NCBI GenBank assembly: GCA_003116975.1
Contig: BGKB01000164.1
Coordinates: forward strand, 9,518-73,517
DNA length: 64,000 nucleotides
Direction of reading: 5' to 3'
Source: Aurantiochytrium sp. KH105
Taxonomy: Eukaryota; Sar; Bigyra; Thraustochytrida; Thraustochytriidae
The notes under the pieces are model-generated. The model was not told where the DNA came from. It searched no databases and saw only the letters and a list, made by a program, of their open reading frames with translations. Within the stretch, counting starts at the first letter, position 1. Each line of letters starts with the position of its first letter. Both the position numbers and the translations under genes were made by a program. Shown here in pieces: positions 9,297-18,900 of this stretch.

Positions 9297-10775
9297 ATGG
9301 GCAGCGAGCAGTCCACGACGAACCAAGACGGCGCCGTCGAGGCCGCCGCCAAGAGCGAAGACCTCCCCGATTTCCTACGCGAACGCCCCTCCGGATACAG
9401 GGTGCTCGCGATCCAAGAAAACTCGCCAGCCTGTAGGGAGGGCATCGTCCCATTTTTCGACTTTATCGTCAAGGCCAACGAGGTGCCACTGCAAACCGAA
9501 GATGGCACCTTTGTGCAAATCATCCGCGCTTTTGAAAACAAACCGCTGACCATCACGATCTTCAACTGCAAGTGCAAGCAGCTGCGCAAGCTCTCCTTTG
9601 TCCCTCGTCGTGGATGGGGCGGCGACGGCCTTCTCGGGCTCACCATCAAGTTCGACACCTTTGCCGACGCAGATGAAAAGGTGGTGCATGTCCTTGATGT
9701 CGTGCCCAAATCCCCCGCAAATCTCGCCGGTCTGCAACCTCATACAGACTACCTTCTTGGCACGCCCTACATGGCCTTTTCAGATCTCGATGAGCTCTTC
9801 GATTTAGTTTCCGAAGTAGCTGCCGAGAACGACGCTGCCGAGCCTCGCGGCATCGATATCTTCGTCTACTCCACCGCAACAGACACAGTGCGTCGCCTCG
9901 TCATTACGCCTCGATCGGGATGGGGCGGAGATGGCATCCTTGGATGTGGCATCGGGTTTGGATACTTGCACCGGCTTCCTCGTGCAGTGCAGGATACCAC
10001 TGGCGTTGCGCGCGTCCAAGACCTCATTGCGCTTAGCGCACGCACGCCGCCTCGCTCCATGCATAGAGAGGAGACCAAGGCTAACGATGCGGAGCCTTCT
10101 GTACCCTCGCAGTCCGTTAAAGAGCTTCCTTCCTCACCGCCTTCAGCGACAAAACCGGAGCAACCCTCCGCAAACTCTGCATTGCAGTCGCATTCGCCGT
10201 TATCTGCACAACCTGACGCGCCACATCCGACATCGCCAGAGTCAAGCATGGCGTCAACACCTCCATCATCATTGTCGTCGCCGCCGCCGCCGCCGCCGCC
10301 GTCCCCACCACCACCACCAGCACCATTACCACCAACTTCAAAAGAGGAAACGGAGAGCCTGCCTCCGGAATCGCCGCCTGATTCGCCATCATTGTCACCA
10401 CAGCATCCGACGCAAGATCCTGGCGCAGATCCGGAAATCGCTAGCGGACAATGGGTCATGACACAAAGTGGGCCCGGCGTTGTCCTGGGTCGCCGTGCAT
10501 CTACGTACGTCATCTCGCTCGATTGGAAACTTGCCAACGGGGCCTCGTGCTTTGCTTTCTTGCAACGTACAAGCTTTCACGCCATCGCAAATCCAGCAAG
10601 ACTCAAGTCGGCATCATCCAGCACGGCCAGTCGTCGCAAACTCAATGCCAGCTTTGACAGCAGTGCTAACGGAGGCAACCAGCACGATCAAGAGCTCGTT
10701 TACAGCGATTCGGATCAGGACCAAGATGCCGAAGTCATCGACGTCAATCTTGGCCGACCGCAGCCTTCGCTCTAA
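9297..10775 (+). CDS. GRASP55/65-type Golgi reassembly stacking protein
   Basis: 492 residues. The N-terminus MGSEQS fits N-myristoylation (Gly2), the usual membrane anchor of GRASPs. Two PDZ-like GRASP domains follow: residues about 28-115, ending with RRGWGGDGLLG, and 120-225, ending with RSGWGGDGILGCGIGFGYLHRLP-like residues, which is the family hallmark. Residues 240-375 are a Ser/Pro-rich regulatory region with a long Pro run. GRASPs tether Golgi cisternae and act in unconventional secretion. Unusually, residues about 382-430 carry a small beta-rich segment (WVMTQSGPGVVLGRR, then VISLDWKLANG) not found in animal or yeast GRASPs as I know them. The start is chosen by the Met-Gly and the purine at -3. 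Confidence 0.93.
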   Translation: MGSEQSTTNQDGAVEAAAKSEDLPDFLRERPSGYRVLAIQENSPACREGIVPFFDFIVKANEVPLQTEDGTFVQIIRAFENKPLTITIFNCKCKQLRKLSFVPRRGWGGDGLLGLTIKFDTFADADEKVVHVLDVVPKSPANLAGLQPHTDYLLGTPYMAFSDLDELFDLVSEVAAENDAAEPRGIDIFVYSTATDTVRRLVITPRSGWGGDGILGCGIGFGYLHRLPRAVQDTTGVARVQDLIALSARTPPRSMHREETKANDAEPSVPSQSVKELPSSPPSATKPEQPSANSALQSHSPLSAQPDAPHPTSPESSMASTPPSSLSSPPPPPPPSPPPPPAPLPPTSKEETESLPPESPPDSPSLSPQHPTQDPGADPEIASGQWVMTQSGPGVVLGRRASTYVISLDWKLANGASCFAFLQRTSFHAIANPARLKSASSSTASRRKLNASFDSSANGGNQHDQELVYSDSDQDQDAEVIDVNLGRPQPSL

Positions 10776-11256
10776 TCGTCTGTGTGGCCAATACCAACGA
10801 CGCCTTTTCCTTTTTCTTTTTCTTTTCCTTTTCCCGCTCTCTCTCTCTCTTCCTTTCTCTTCCTTGATATTAGACTTTACTCAACCAGCACATGTTTCAT
10901 CACTTTTGGTTGGAAAAAACAAAAATGACATAGGTGAAGAGCGAGGTTGAGGCATGTCTTTTTGCCGACGCCTCTTCCTTTTCTTTCTCGCTCCCCTTTT
11001 GTCAGCTTGAACTTGCTCTTGCTCTTGCACACGGCGCCAAGGACACAGCCGCAGCCTCATGCATATGGCACAATTACTACGGAGAAGCAGTAGTACACAC
11101 CTTCTCAAGGTGTGTACTACTGAAACGGTCACCGTTTCGATTTGCTTTCCGCTGACTATTGCTTGTTTTTACGTATGCACGCACGCACGCACGCACGCAA
11201 GCAAGCACATAGCAAGGCAAAGCAAAGCAAAGCAACATCAACGATTGTTAAAGAAG
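10776..11256. promoter_or_regulatory. spacer with polypyrimidine tract and upstream repeats
   Basis: Contains a CT-rich tract (10804-10863) just after GRASP, then a 16-bp-arm hairpin and a second palindrome (annotated separately), then (ACGC)n and (AAGC)n microsatellites (11180-11235) immediately before the next start. The region is probably the 3' UTR of GRASP plus the promoter and 5' UTR of the EF-hand gene. Confidence 0.55.
11088..11138. promoter_or_regulatory. two adjacent palindromes
   Basis: CAGTAGTACACACCTT (11088-11103) and its exact reverse complement (11107-11122) are separated by CTC: 16 perfect base pairs with a 3-nt loop. Immediately after, GAAACGGT-C-ACCGTTTC (11122-11138) is a perfect odd palindrome with 8-bp arms. 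Both lie about 120-170 bp before the start codon of the EF-hand gene. Confidence 0.85.
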
Positions 11257-14200
11257 ATGGCGGACGCGTGTGGATGGACCACCGATGAGCTCGTGCAGGC
11301 TGCGCACGGATCGCTTCGCAAGACACGCGTTGAAGGGCGGGTAGTGACGCGAGCCGACGTGGAAAATGTGCTAGAGAACCTGGGCCCCTTCGTGCGCAAG
11401 ACACTCGACCAAGGACGCGCGGTGCAGATTGCCAAACTCGGGACCTTTGTCCCTGCCGCGAGAGACCCGATCGACGCGCGTGGTGCGACGCTGTGTCTCG
11501 CCTCCGACTTTCTCGCAGGATGCGGCGTGCGCCAGCGCAAGGCCGCCAAGGGGCGCGTTCAAGGCGCAACGCGTCTCAATTTTCTGGCCCTTGCACAATT
11601 TGCTCATCTGCCCAAAGACCTCTGCCGAAAGGTCGTCGATACTCTCGTTTGGTCCATTTCCTTTGCTCTTACAAAAGACAAAGCGTACATGCGCCTTGAG
11701 TTACCGGGCCTTGGACTCTTCTCCTGCAGCCGTGGTGTTTGCGATTTTACCTTTGGTGACTCGCACGAACTACGCGGCGACATTGAAGATTCCTCCTCTT
11801 CTCTCTATGATGACGCTGGCCCCGCATCACATTCCCAGAATCAGAGCTACTCTCACAGCAACAACAATCATGACGAAGAGGATTACGAGGCAGACCACGT
11901 TACTGCTGCTGATCGTGATCATGATTATGATTATGATGACAGGGCTGAGCGACCTCTTGCTGATGGCGGCCCCGCGCATAGCTCGCGCGCAGCAGCACCT
12001 GTGCGACGCGTCGTCATTCCACCATCAATGGACAGGCTTCGCGAAAAGGTCAAAGAACGCGGGGGTGCCAATGGAATCAACTCACTCAGTCGGCTTTTAC
12101 GCATCATGGATGATTCTGGAGACGGTTGTCTGAGCCGAACAGAGCTCAAGTACGGCCTGCAAGACTATGGTATCCGCATCAACAACGCAGAACTGGACGA
12201 GCTCTTTACTTTTCTCGACCGCGACCGCAGCGGTAAAATCAGCTTTGACGAATTTCTCGCGGGAATGCGAGGACCTCTCAGTAAGCGCCGTCTGGACCTC
12301 ATCCACACTGCCTTTGGTCGTCTCGACCGCACCGGCGACGGCGTCGTTACGTTAGAGGACCTTGAAATGACGTACGACCCCAGCCACGACCCAGACGTGC
12401 AGGCGGGCCGCACCGAGCCAGCAGATGCGCTGCGCGTCTTTCTTGCACAGTTCGACACAATCGATCAGGACGGCATCGTCACCGAGCTCGAGTTCCAGGA
12501 ATACTACAAGAATGTCAGTGCTTCCATTGATGATGACGACTACTTTGAGCTCATGATGCGCAACGCCTGGCACATTTCAGGAGGCAAAGGACAAACGGCC
12601 AACACCACGAATCGACGCGTTCTCGTCACTCACGCCGATGGCTCGCAAACGATTGAAGAAATCAAAGACGATCTTTGGGTGGACAAAAACGACCACGTCG
12701 AAATGAAACGCCGTCTCGCCCAGGCCAATGTTCATGCGCAGGGAGATCTTGGCATGTACCATGCTTCGGAAACCACTTCGGCCCCAGCCAGACGCGCCAA
12801 GCCCGCCTCGCTTTCCCAGCGACGCGCGGCATCCAAGCCCCCCAGCTCAACACGCCACCACGAGCCAACGCTCGCCTTTGCTCATGGCGACGAGTCTATT
12901 CCAGGAGATCAGGCGCTTCCTGGCAAGACAGCTCGGCCTGTCGACGAGTCAGCAAGTGTGGAAGATCCCATGAAGAAACTCGGCAAGCTCCTTCAAGCGC
13001 GGCGCATGGGCATTGACGACTTTCTTCTTCGCATTGGCGCGAATCGCGTCATGGGCAGCGCATCCATTGATGTCGCGGCCTTTATTCGCGGTCTTTCACG
13101 CTTTGACCCAACAATGTCTGAACAGGATGCAGAGGCCATTGCGCGAGCCGCAGACAGCGACAAGTCCGGCTCCATTGACGTCGCCGAGCTCTGCGCATAC
13201 CTGCAGGGCGCCAGCGCTCTTGAGCGCGTCAAGCAAGTCGTCACACAGAGAGGAGGCATGAACGGCATTGTGGGGCTCACGCGCATCTTGCGCAATATGG
13301 ACGTTTCTGGCGACCTCGCTCTCGATCGTCGCGAGCTCGCCGATGGCTTTGCTGCGCTCGATGTCAAGCTTTCCTCCAAGGACGTCCAGGACCTCTTTGC
13401 CTATTTTGACAAGGATCGCAACGGCAAAATCAGTGTCGACGAGTTTCTCATCGGACTTCGCGGAGATCTCAACTCCCGTCGAAAGGATCTCGTCGCATTG
13501 GCCTTTGCGCGTGTTGATCGCACCGGAGACGGTATTCTCACCGTCCAAGACCTCGAGCTTTCCTACGATCCTTCGCAGCACCCTGATTTCAAGGCAGGTA
13601 CCAAGACGAAGACGCAGGTCTTGCGCGAGTTTCTTGATAGTTTTGATGGTCTGGAAAAGGACGGCGTCGTCACGCAGGATGAATTTTTCGACTACTACAA
13701 GGGTCTCAGTGCATCCATCGATGACGACAACTACTTTGAGCTCATGATGCGCAACGCCTGGCATATTTCGGGCGGGACGGGCCAGTGCGCCAACACGGCC
13801 AATCGTCGCGTTCTCGTCACGCAGAGGGACGGACGTCAGACGGTAGAAGAGGTTCATGATGACCTTTACATGGACAAGCACCAGGCGCATGCTCAAGTAC
13901 GAGCGCGGATCGGGAAGGAAAAGGTTGCCGAGGTCTCATCGTACTTTGCATCGGACGCCACCGAAAAGCCGCGCCGTGCTGGGCCTCCACCAACAGCAAG
14001 TGCGCGCGCACAGAAAGTGGCAGCTGCGCGTGCGCAGCCTCGCGGCGGGTCGAGGCAAGGTCAGCAGCAAAAGCAACAGCCAAAGCTCGCACATCGCCTC
14101 GGGCCCTCTCAGAGTCAATCGCAGCTTGCCTGGGGTCGTAAGCCCTCTCAAGCACGAGAAAAGGCGTCCACCCCCGACTTTTCGCAGACTTTCGTGGGCG

Positions 14201-15348
14201 ATGAAGCCATGCCTGGCGTTGCGCCTCCCCGGTCTGTACAGTCTCGAGTGAGCCAGAACCTCGCGACGTCAACGTTTTCCGCAACCTCGCGCAAAGAGCC
14301 CCGTGCCTTGATCGACCTTCGCGAACGAGTCATTGCGCGCGGCGGCTCAAACGGAATCCACACGCTGGGACGCGTTCTCCGGATCATGGACGATTCTGGA
14401 GACAAGAGTCTTGACCGAAACGAGCTCAAGTATGGTCTCGAGGACTACGGGGTCAAGTGCTCGGCTGCGGAATGCGAAGACCTTTTCGCGTTCCTGGACA
14501 AGGACAAGAGCGGCAAGATTAGCTTTGACGAGTTTCTCGTGGGGTTGCGAGGTCCTCTCCCGGCGCGCCGACGCGATCTCATCGGACAGGCCTTTGCCAA
14601 GCTTGATCGGACAGGCGACGGCACCGTCACCGTCGAAGATTTGGAAATGACCTATGACCCTTCCTTTCACCCTGACGTTCGCAGCGGCAAGCTTTCCAAA
14701 GCGCAGGCCCTCCGTGAATTCTTGACGCAGTTTGACACGATTGACCAGGATCAAATCGTCACGCAGCAAGAGTTCGAAGAGTACTACAAGAACGTGAGTG
14801 CTTCCATCGACGACGACGACTATTTTGAGCTCATGATGCGTAATGCGTGGCACATTTCCGGCGGCAAGGGCCAGACCGCCAACACGTCAAATCGCCGCGT
14901 GCTCGTCACCCATGAGGACGGCCGCCAGACTGTCGAAGAGGTTTCCGACGATCTCTGGGTCGACAAGAACGATCATGCCGAGATGAAGCGGCGTCTCGCC
15001 AAGGCCAACGTTCGCGCCAAGGGTGCTCTGGGCATGCACTACGCTTCGGAAGACGCCGCGCCTCGGTCCAGGAGCAACCACGGCACGCTCTCGCTGGCCT
15101 GGGACGAGCCCGACGACGCGCGCGCCTCCCAGGCGCAGCTGCACGCCAAGCGCGCGCGCGAGCGCAAAATCCGCGCTGGCGCCGCTGCGCGCGTGCAGGC
15201 CGCCGCGCGCGCTCACCGCGCCAAGCGCCAGGTCGACCTCGCCAAGCGCGCCGCAAGGTCGCGCGACGCCCGTGCCCGCGACGCCCAGGCCGAGCGCGAC
15301 GCCCAGGCGCGCCGCATCCTCCGCCCCGCGGGGCCGAACTGGTACTGA
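11257..15348 (+). CDS. CCDC81-like HU domains plus three calcyphosin-like EF-hand modules; probable ciliary protein
   Basis: 1363 residues, single exon. Start chosen at AAGAAGATGG; the frame is open further 5' (ATGs near 11059) but that part is simple repeat and palindrome. Residues about 8-170 resemble the two eukaryotic HU-like domains of CCDC81 (NLGPFVRKTLDQGRAVQI, AKLGTF). Three calcyphosin-type modules follow at roughly residues 255-500, 640-900 and 1015-1265. Each has EF-hand loops (DDSGDGCLSRTE, DRDRSGKISFDE, DRTGDGVVTLED) and a conserved tail (SASIDDDDYFELMMRNAWHI, then NRRVLV). Module 2 is preceded by extra EF-hand-like sequence (DSDKSGSIDVAE). The C-terminus has an IQ-like basic helix (AARVQAAARAHRAKRQ). 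CCDC81 and calcyphosin-like proteins are linked to centrosomes and cilia, so a calcium-responsive axonemal or basal-body role is inferred. Confidence 0.85.
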   Translation: MADACGWTTDELVQAAHGSLRKTRVEGRVVTRADVENVLENLGPFVRKTLDQGRAVQIAKLGTFVPAARDPIDARGATLCLASDFLAGCGVRQRKAAKGRVQGATRLNFLALAQFAHLPKDLCRKVVDTLVWSISFALTKDKAYMRLELPGLGLFSCSRGVCDFTFGDSHELRGDIEDSSSSLYDDAGPASHSQNQSYSHSNNNHDEEDYEADHVTAADRDHDYDYDDRAERPLADGGPAHSSRAAAPVRRVVIPPSMDRLREKVKERGGANGINSLSRLLRIMDDSGDGCLSRTELKYGLQDYGIRINNAELDELFTFLDRDRSGKISFDEFLAGMRGPLSKRRLDLIHTAFGRLDRTGDGVVTLEDLEMTYDPSHDPDVQAGRTEPADALRVFLAQFDTIDQDGIVTELEFQEYYKNVSASIDDDDYFELMMRNAWHISGGKGQTANTTNRRVLVTHADGSQTIEEIKDDLWVDKNDHVEMKRRLAQANVHAQGDLGMYHASETTSAPARRAKPASLSQRRAASKPPSSTRHHEPTLAFAHGDESIPGDQALPGKTARPVDESASVEDPMKKLGKLLQARRMGIDDFLLRIGANRVMGSASIDVAAFIRGLSRFDPTMSEQDAEAIARAADSDKSGSIDVAELCAYLQGASALERVKQVVTQRGGMNGIVGLTRILRNMDVSGDLALDRRELADGFAALDVKLSSKDVQDLFAYFDKDRNGKISVDEFLIGLRGDLNSRRKDLVALAFARVDRTGDGILTVQDLELSYDPSQHPDFKAGTKTKTQVLREFLDSFDGLEKDGVVTQDEFFDYYKGLSASIDDDNYFELMMRNAWHISGGTGQCANTANRRVLVTQRDGRQTVEEVHDDLYMDKHQAHAQVRARIGKEKVAEVSSYFASDATEKPRRAGPPPTASARAQKVAAARAQPRGGSRQGQQQKQQPKLAHRLGPSQSQSQLAWGRKPSQAREKASTPDFSQTFVGDEAMPGVAPPRSVQSRVSQNLATSTFSATSRKEPRALIDLRERVIARGGSNGIHTLGRVLRIMDDSGDKSLDRNELKYGLEDYGVKCSAAECEDLFAFLDKDKSGKISFDEFLVGLRGPLPARRRDLIGQAFAKLDRTGDGTVTVEDLEMTYDPSFHPDVRSGKLSKAQALREFLTQFDTIDQDQIVTQQEFEEYYKNVSASIDDDDYFELMMRNAWHISGGKGQTANTSNRRVLVTHEDGRQTVEEVSDDLWVDKNDHAEMKRRLAKANVRAKGALGMHYASEDAAPRSRSNHGTLSLAWDEPDDARASQAQLHAKRARERKIRAGAAARVQAAARAHRAKRQVDLAKRAARSRDARARDAQAERDAQARRILRPAGPNWY

Positions 15349-15913
15349 TGCGAGCTCTCCTCGCCCCGCGTATACGTATACATGTACACATGCATTCCTA
15401 CAGTCTTCGATCGATAAACAACACCCAACCACGACCACGCAGCCTCTCGTCTCTCCCTCCTTCCTTGCCTGCCCACCCAGCTTCCTTCCATTCGCCGCTG
15501 GCCTCTCCGTCAACGCCGCGCTCACGGGCGCGGCGCGGCCGCCGTGCAGGAGGCCTAGAAAGATAGTAATCCACAGTCAGTCAGTCTGTCACTTCAATTC
15601 CTCCCTCGGTCATCAGCCAGCCATATGGCAGCCGAGAAGGAAGGGATTCCCGGGGCGGTTCCAAGATGCGCCGCCGCGTCGGTCCGACGAGCTCTTGGGG
15701 ACTTGCGGCTGCGAACAAAGGCGAGGGGAGATGGGATGAGCGGAATTCGGCCGGACTCGCCCCGGCCGGACTCGGCCCGGCCGGCGCGAGCAAAGCCGCT
15801 TCGCGCGCGACGGCGCTCGGGGCCCCGGTCGGCGGAGACAGGCAGGCGGGCGAGCGACGCGCGCGCGAGGGCGGGGAGAGAGCACGGCGCGACGCACGTG
15901 ACGCGCGGCAGCG
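15349..15913. promoter_or_regulatory. intergenic region before the ABC transporter
   Basis: No gene seen. Probably the 3' UTR of the EF-hand gene and the GC-rich promoter of the transporter; it includes a GGCCGGACTCG(C/G)CCC direct repeat near 15750-15785. Confidence 0.5.
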
Positions 15914-18900
15914 ATGGCTGCGAGGCTCGCGCCCGAGGACGAAGGCGGAAGCAGCGCCGCCGCGCGGGCGGAAGGAGGAGGAGGATCGAGCAGCACGCTC
16001 GAACTCGAAGAGGAAGACGTCGAGCTCCTCGTCGACGAGATTGTCGAGGCGTCAAGCGAAGGAAACGACGCCAACGAGCATGGCCAGGGAAACACGCATG
16101 GGCCGGAAGATCTTGAACGAGCCGCGGAGAATGACAGCGCCAACAGAGCGACGCCCGAAGAGGTCGTGAGGATCCGCGAGATGCTAGGACGCCTGCAAAA
16201 ACAGGTCGCCAGGCGGAACAGAGACCCCGCGCAAGCCGCCCGTGAGCGGGTGCCCGTGATGCTGACAAACGAAGAAGTGGAGCTGCTCAGCCATCTTCTC
16301 GGTCGTGGCCTCATTCGCGCGCCTTCCACCTTGCGCGGCTCCACAGAGCTGCTCCAGCGAAGACTCTCCGCTGTACAGTACTCGGCACTCGTCTCGCGTA
16401 CACGTGGCGAAGGCCACTGGCCCGTGCACGTGGGATTTCGCGACCTCGAGTACACTGTGAGCGTGCCCAAGGCTGATGTGGGAATCGCAACCGTTGCCTC
16501 GGCCCTGATGAAGCTCGTGTCACCCATTTTGAGCCTCTTGCAGTGCAAAAGCCGCGACCGCATCCAAGTTCCCGTGCTGCGCAAGATTTCTGGCGCATTT
16601 GACGCTGGCGTGTCAACGCTTGTGCTGGGGCCGCCCGGTTGCGGCGTCTCCACGCTCTTTAAAGTTCTCAGCGGGCGAGCCAAAGTCGGAGGTCGCTACA
16701 AGCGCAGTGGAGACGTTTTTTACTCTGGCTTTCGACCCGAAGAACTCCACGTGCGGAAGCTCGCCATGTACGTGGACCAGCTTGACCAGCACACGGCCGT
16801 TCTGTCCGTTCGGGAAACCCTACACTTTGCCTACGAGTGCTTTGGCGGGGCCGAAAAGGCTGCGCGCGTAAACGCCTCTGCCGGCGCCGAGGAGCACGCC
16901 ACCGAGGAAGAAAAGGCCAAGATCCAGGAGCAGCTCGAGCGCTTCCCTGAATTTGTCATTCACAACTTGGCGCTCGATCGCGCCGCCGACACCATCGTAG
17001 GGGGCATGATGCTGCGAGGCATCTCGGGCGGCGAACGCAAGCGCGTCACCTCGGGCGAAATGTTCATGGCGCGTCGTCCGCTCACCTTTTACGACCAGAT
17101 TTCCACGGGGCTCGACAGCGCAGCCACCTTTGACATTTGCCGACGCATTACAGGCGTGGCCAAGAACCTGAACTTGACCCCAATTGTGGCGCTTTTGCAG
17201 CCTCCGCCCGAGGTCTACAATCTCTTTGACGAGATTCTCGTCCTCGCGCTCGGCCACATCGTCTATCACGGTCCGCGCGCCGACGTCTTGCCCTACTTTT
17301 CCAGCATTGGTTTCGAGTGTCCTTTTGATCGGGACATTGCCGACTTTATCCAAGAGGTGACCACCCCCGCACGCGTTCGGTTTCAAACGCGAGCGGATGC
17401 GCCACGGGACGAAGAGCAAATGGCGCGCGCCTGGGAGGCGTCTCCGTATTCGCAGGCCAAGCGCGATGCTGTTAAGAAACGCTGCGATCCGGAAAACAAG
17501 GTCGACGGCGCGACGCGTCGCGAACTCTACGCGCGGGGAACGCCCGTGTACGCCAATTCCATGGGCCGCGAGTTCGCGCTCGTGCTTCGTCGCCAAGCTC
17601 GTCTCGTGTTTCGCGACCCGGCATTTGTCAAGGCGCGCCTCTTTCAGTCCATCATCATGGGCATTGTCATCGGCACCGTCTTCATTCGGATCGACCCCAA
17701 CCTCCCAACGAGCTCCGCGGCGGCCAACTTTACGCCCATCACCCAGCGCTATGGCGTCATGTTTTCCACGCTCATGCAGTGCACACTCTCGGGCATGGCC
17801 CAGGTCCCGGTGGTGCTCAACCAACGCCCCGTCTATTACAAGCAGAGCAACGCTTTTTTCTTTCGGACCGTCAACTACATTGCAAGCGAGGTCGTTTCTG
17901 TTCTACCCATGGCCATTATCGAGACTGTGATTCTGTGCTCGCTCGTTTTCTGGATCACTGGCATTGTGCCTTGGGGAGACGCATCCCAAACGGGCGAGTC
18001 CGACGTCGGATCACGATATCTCATCATCCTCGTCGTCATGATCAGTCTCAACGTATCCTTTTCAGCCTATGTGCGTGCATTCACCTCCATGGTTCCCTCG
18101 CCTGCCATTGGCCAGGTTGTAGCAGCCATTTCCATTTCGGCCTCGGTCGTGTACAGCGGATTTATTGTTGTGCAAAGCTCCATGGAGCCATGGTTCATTT
18201 GGATCTACTACCTTTCTCCCATTGCGTGGGCTTACCGCGCGGCCATTCTCACAATCTTTACATCCTCCGCCTTTACGCCAGAGCAGTCGGCCTTTGCTCT
18301 GGAGCTCTTTGACTTTCCGCAGAACAAGGACTACATATGGGCCGGTGTCCTCATGCTCATGGCTTATCTCGGAGTGAACGTGTTGTTGGCTTATTTCGGC
18401 TACACAATGGTGCGATACGAGTCCTTTGGCGGTCGCCAAACGAAAGTTTCTCCCGACGCCGAAGACGTACAAGATCCGGAACTCGTCGAGGTCGAACGCG
18501 TCCTCGCAGAGCGCAACCAGCACGCTGAAGAGTCCCTGCTAGGCAATGAAAATCTTGTGCAGGATTCAGACGCTGCTAGCTCAACTGAAAAGGACAAAGG
18601 AGAGGGCGCTGCAGCAAGCAATGAGAACGGCCCCGAGGCCAACGATGACACCAAGACGAACGCGCAAAGCGGTGGAGCCAGAGACTCCGCAGTGGCCCCG
18701 CTGCCATCGCGCCCCCTCGTTTCTGGGCCAGGCGAGTCGAGATTGCGCATCGAGACTTCGTTGCAAAGCCAGCACTTTGTTCCCGTAGATTTGGTCTTTC
18801 GCAACCTGTGGTACGCAGTGCAAGGTCCTGACGACAAAAAGGGCAAATTTGGCCTTGACCTTTTGAAGGGCATTTCTGGCTTTGCCGAGGCTGGCACGCT

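Noticed and set aside
8086..9436. Several long Arg/Ala/Pro-rich frames in the divergent promoter on both strands
   Set aside because: High GC removes stop codons; no domain, no start context, and two of them overlap the GRASP start in the wrong frame.
11059..11256. 66-residue N-terminal extension of the EF-hand protein from an upstream ATG
   Set aside because: It would translate the palindromes and the ACGC/AAGC microsatellites; the ATG at 11257 has the context common here.
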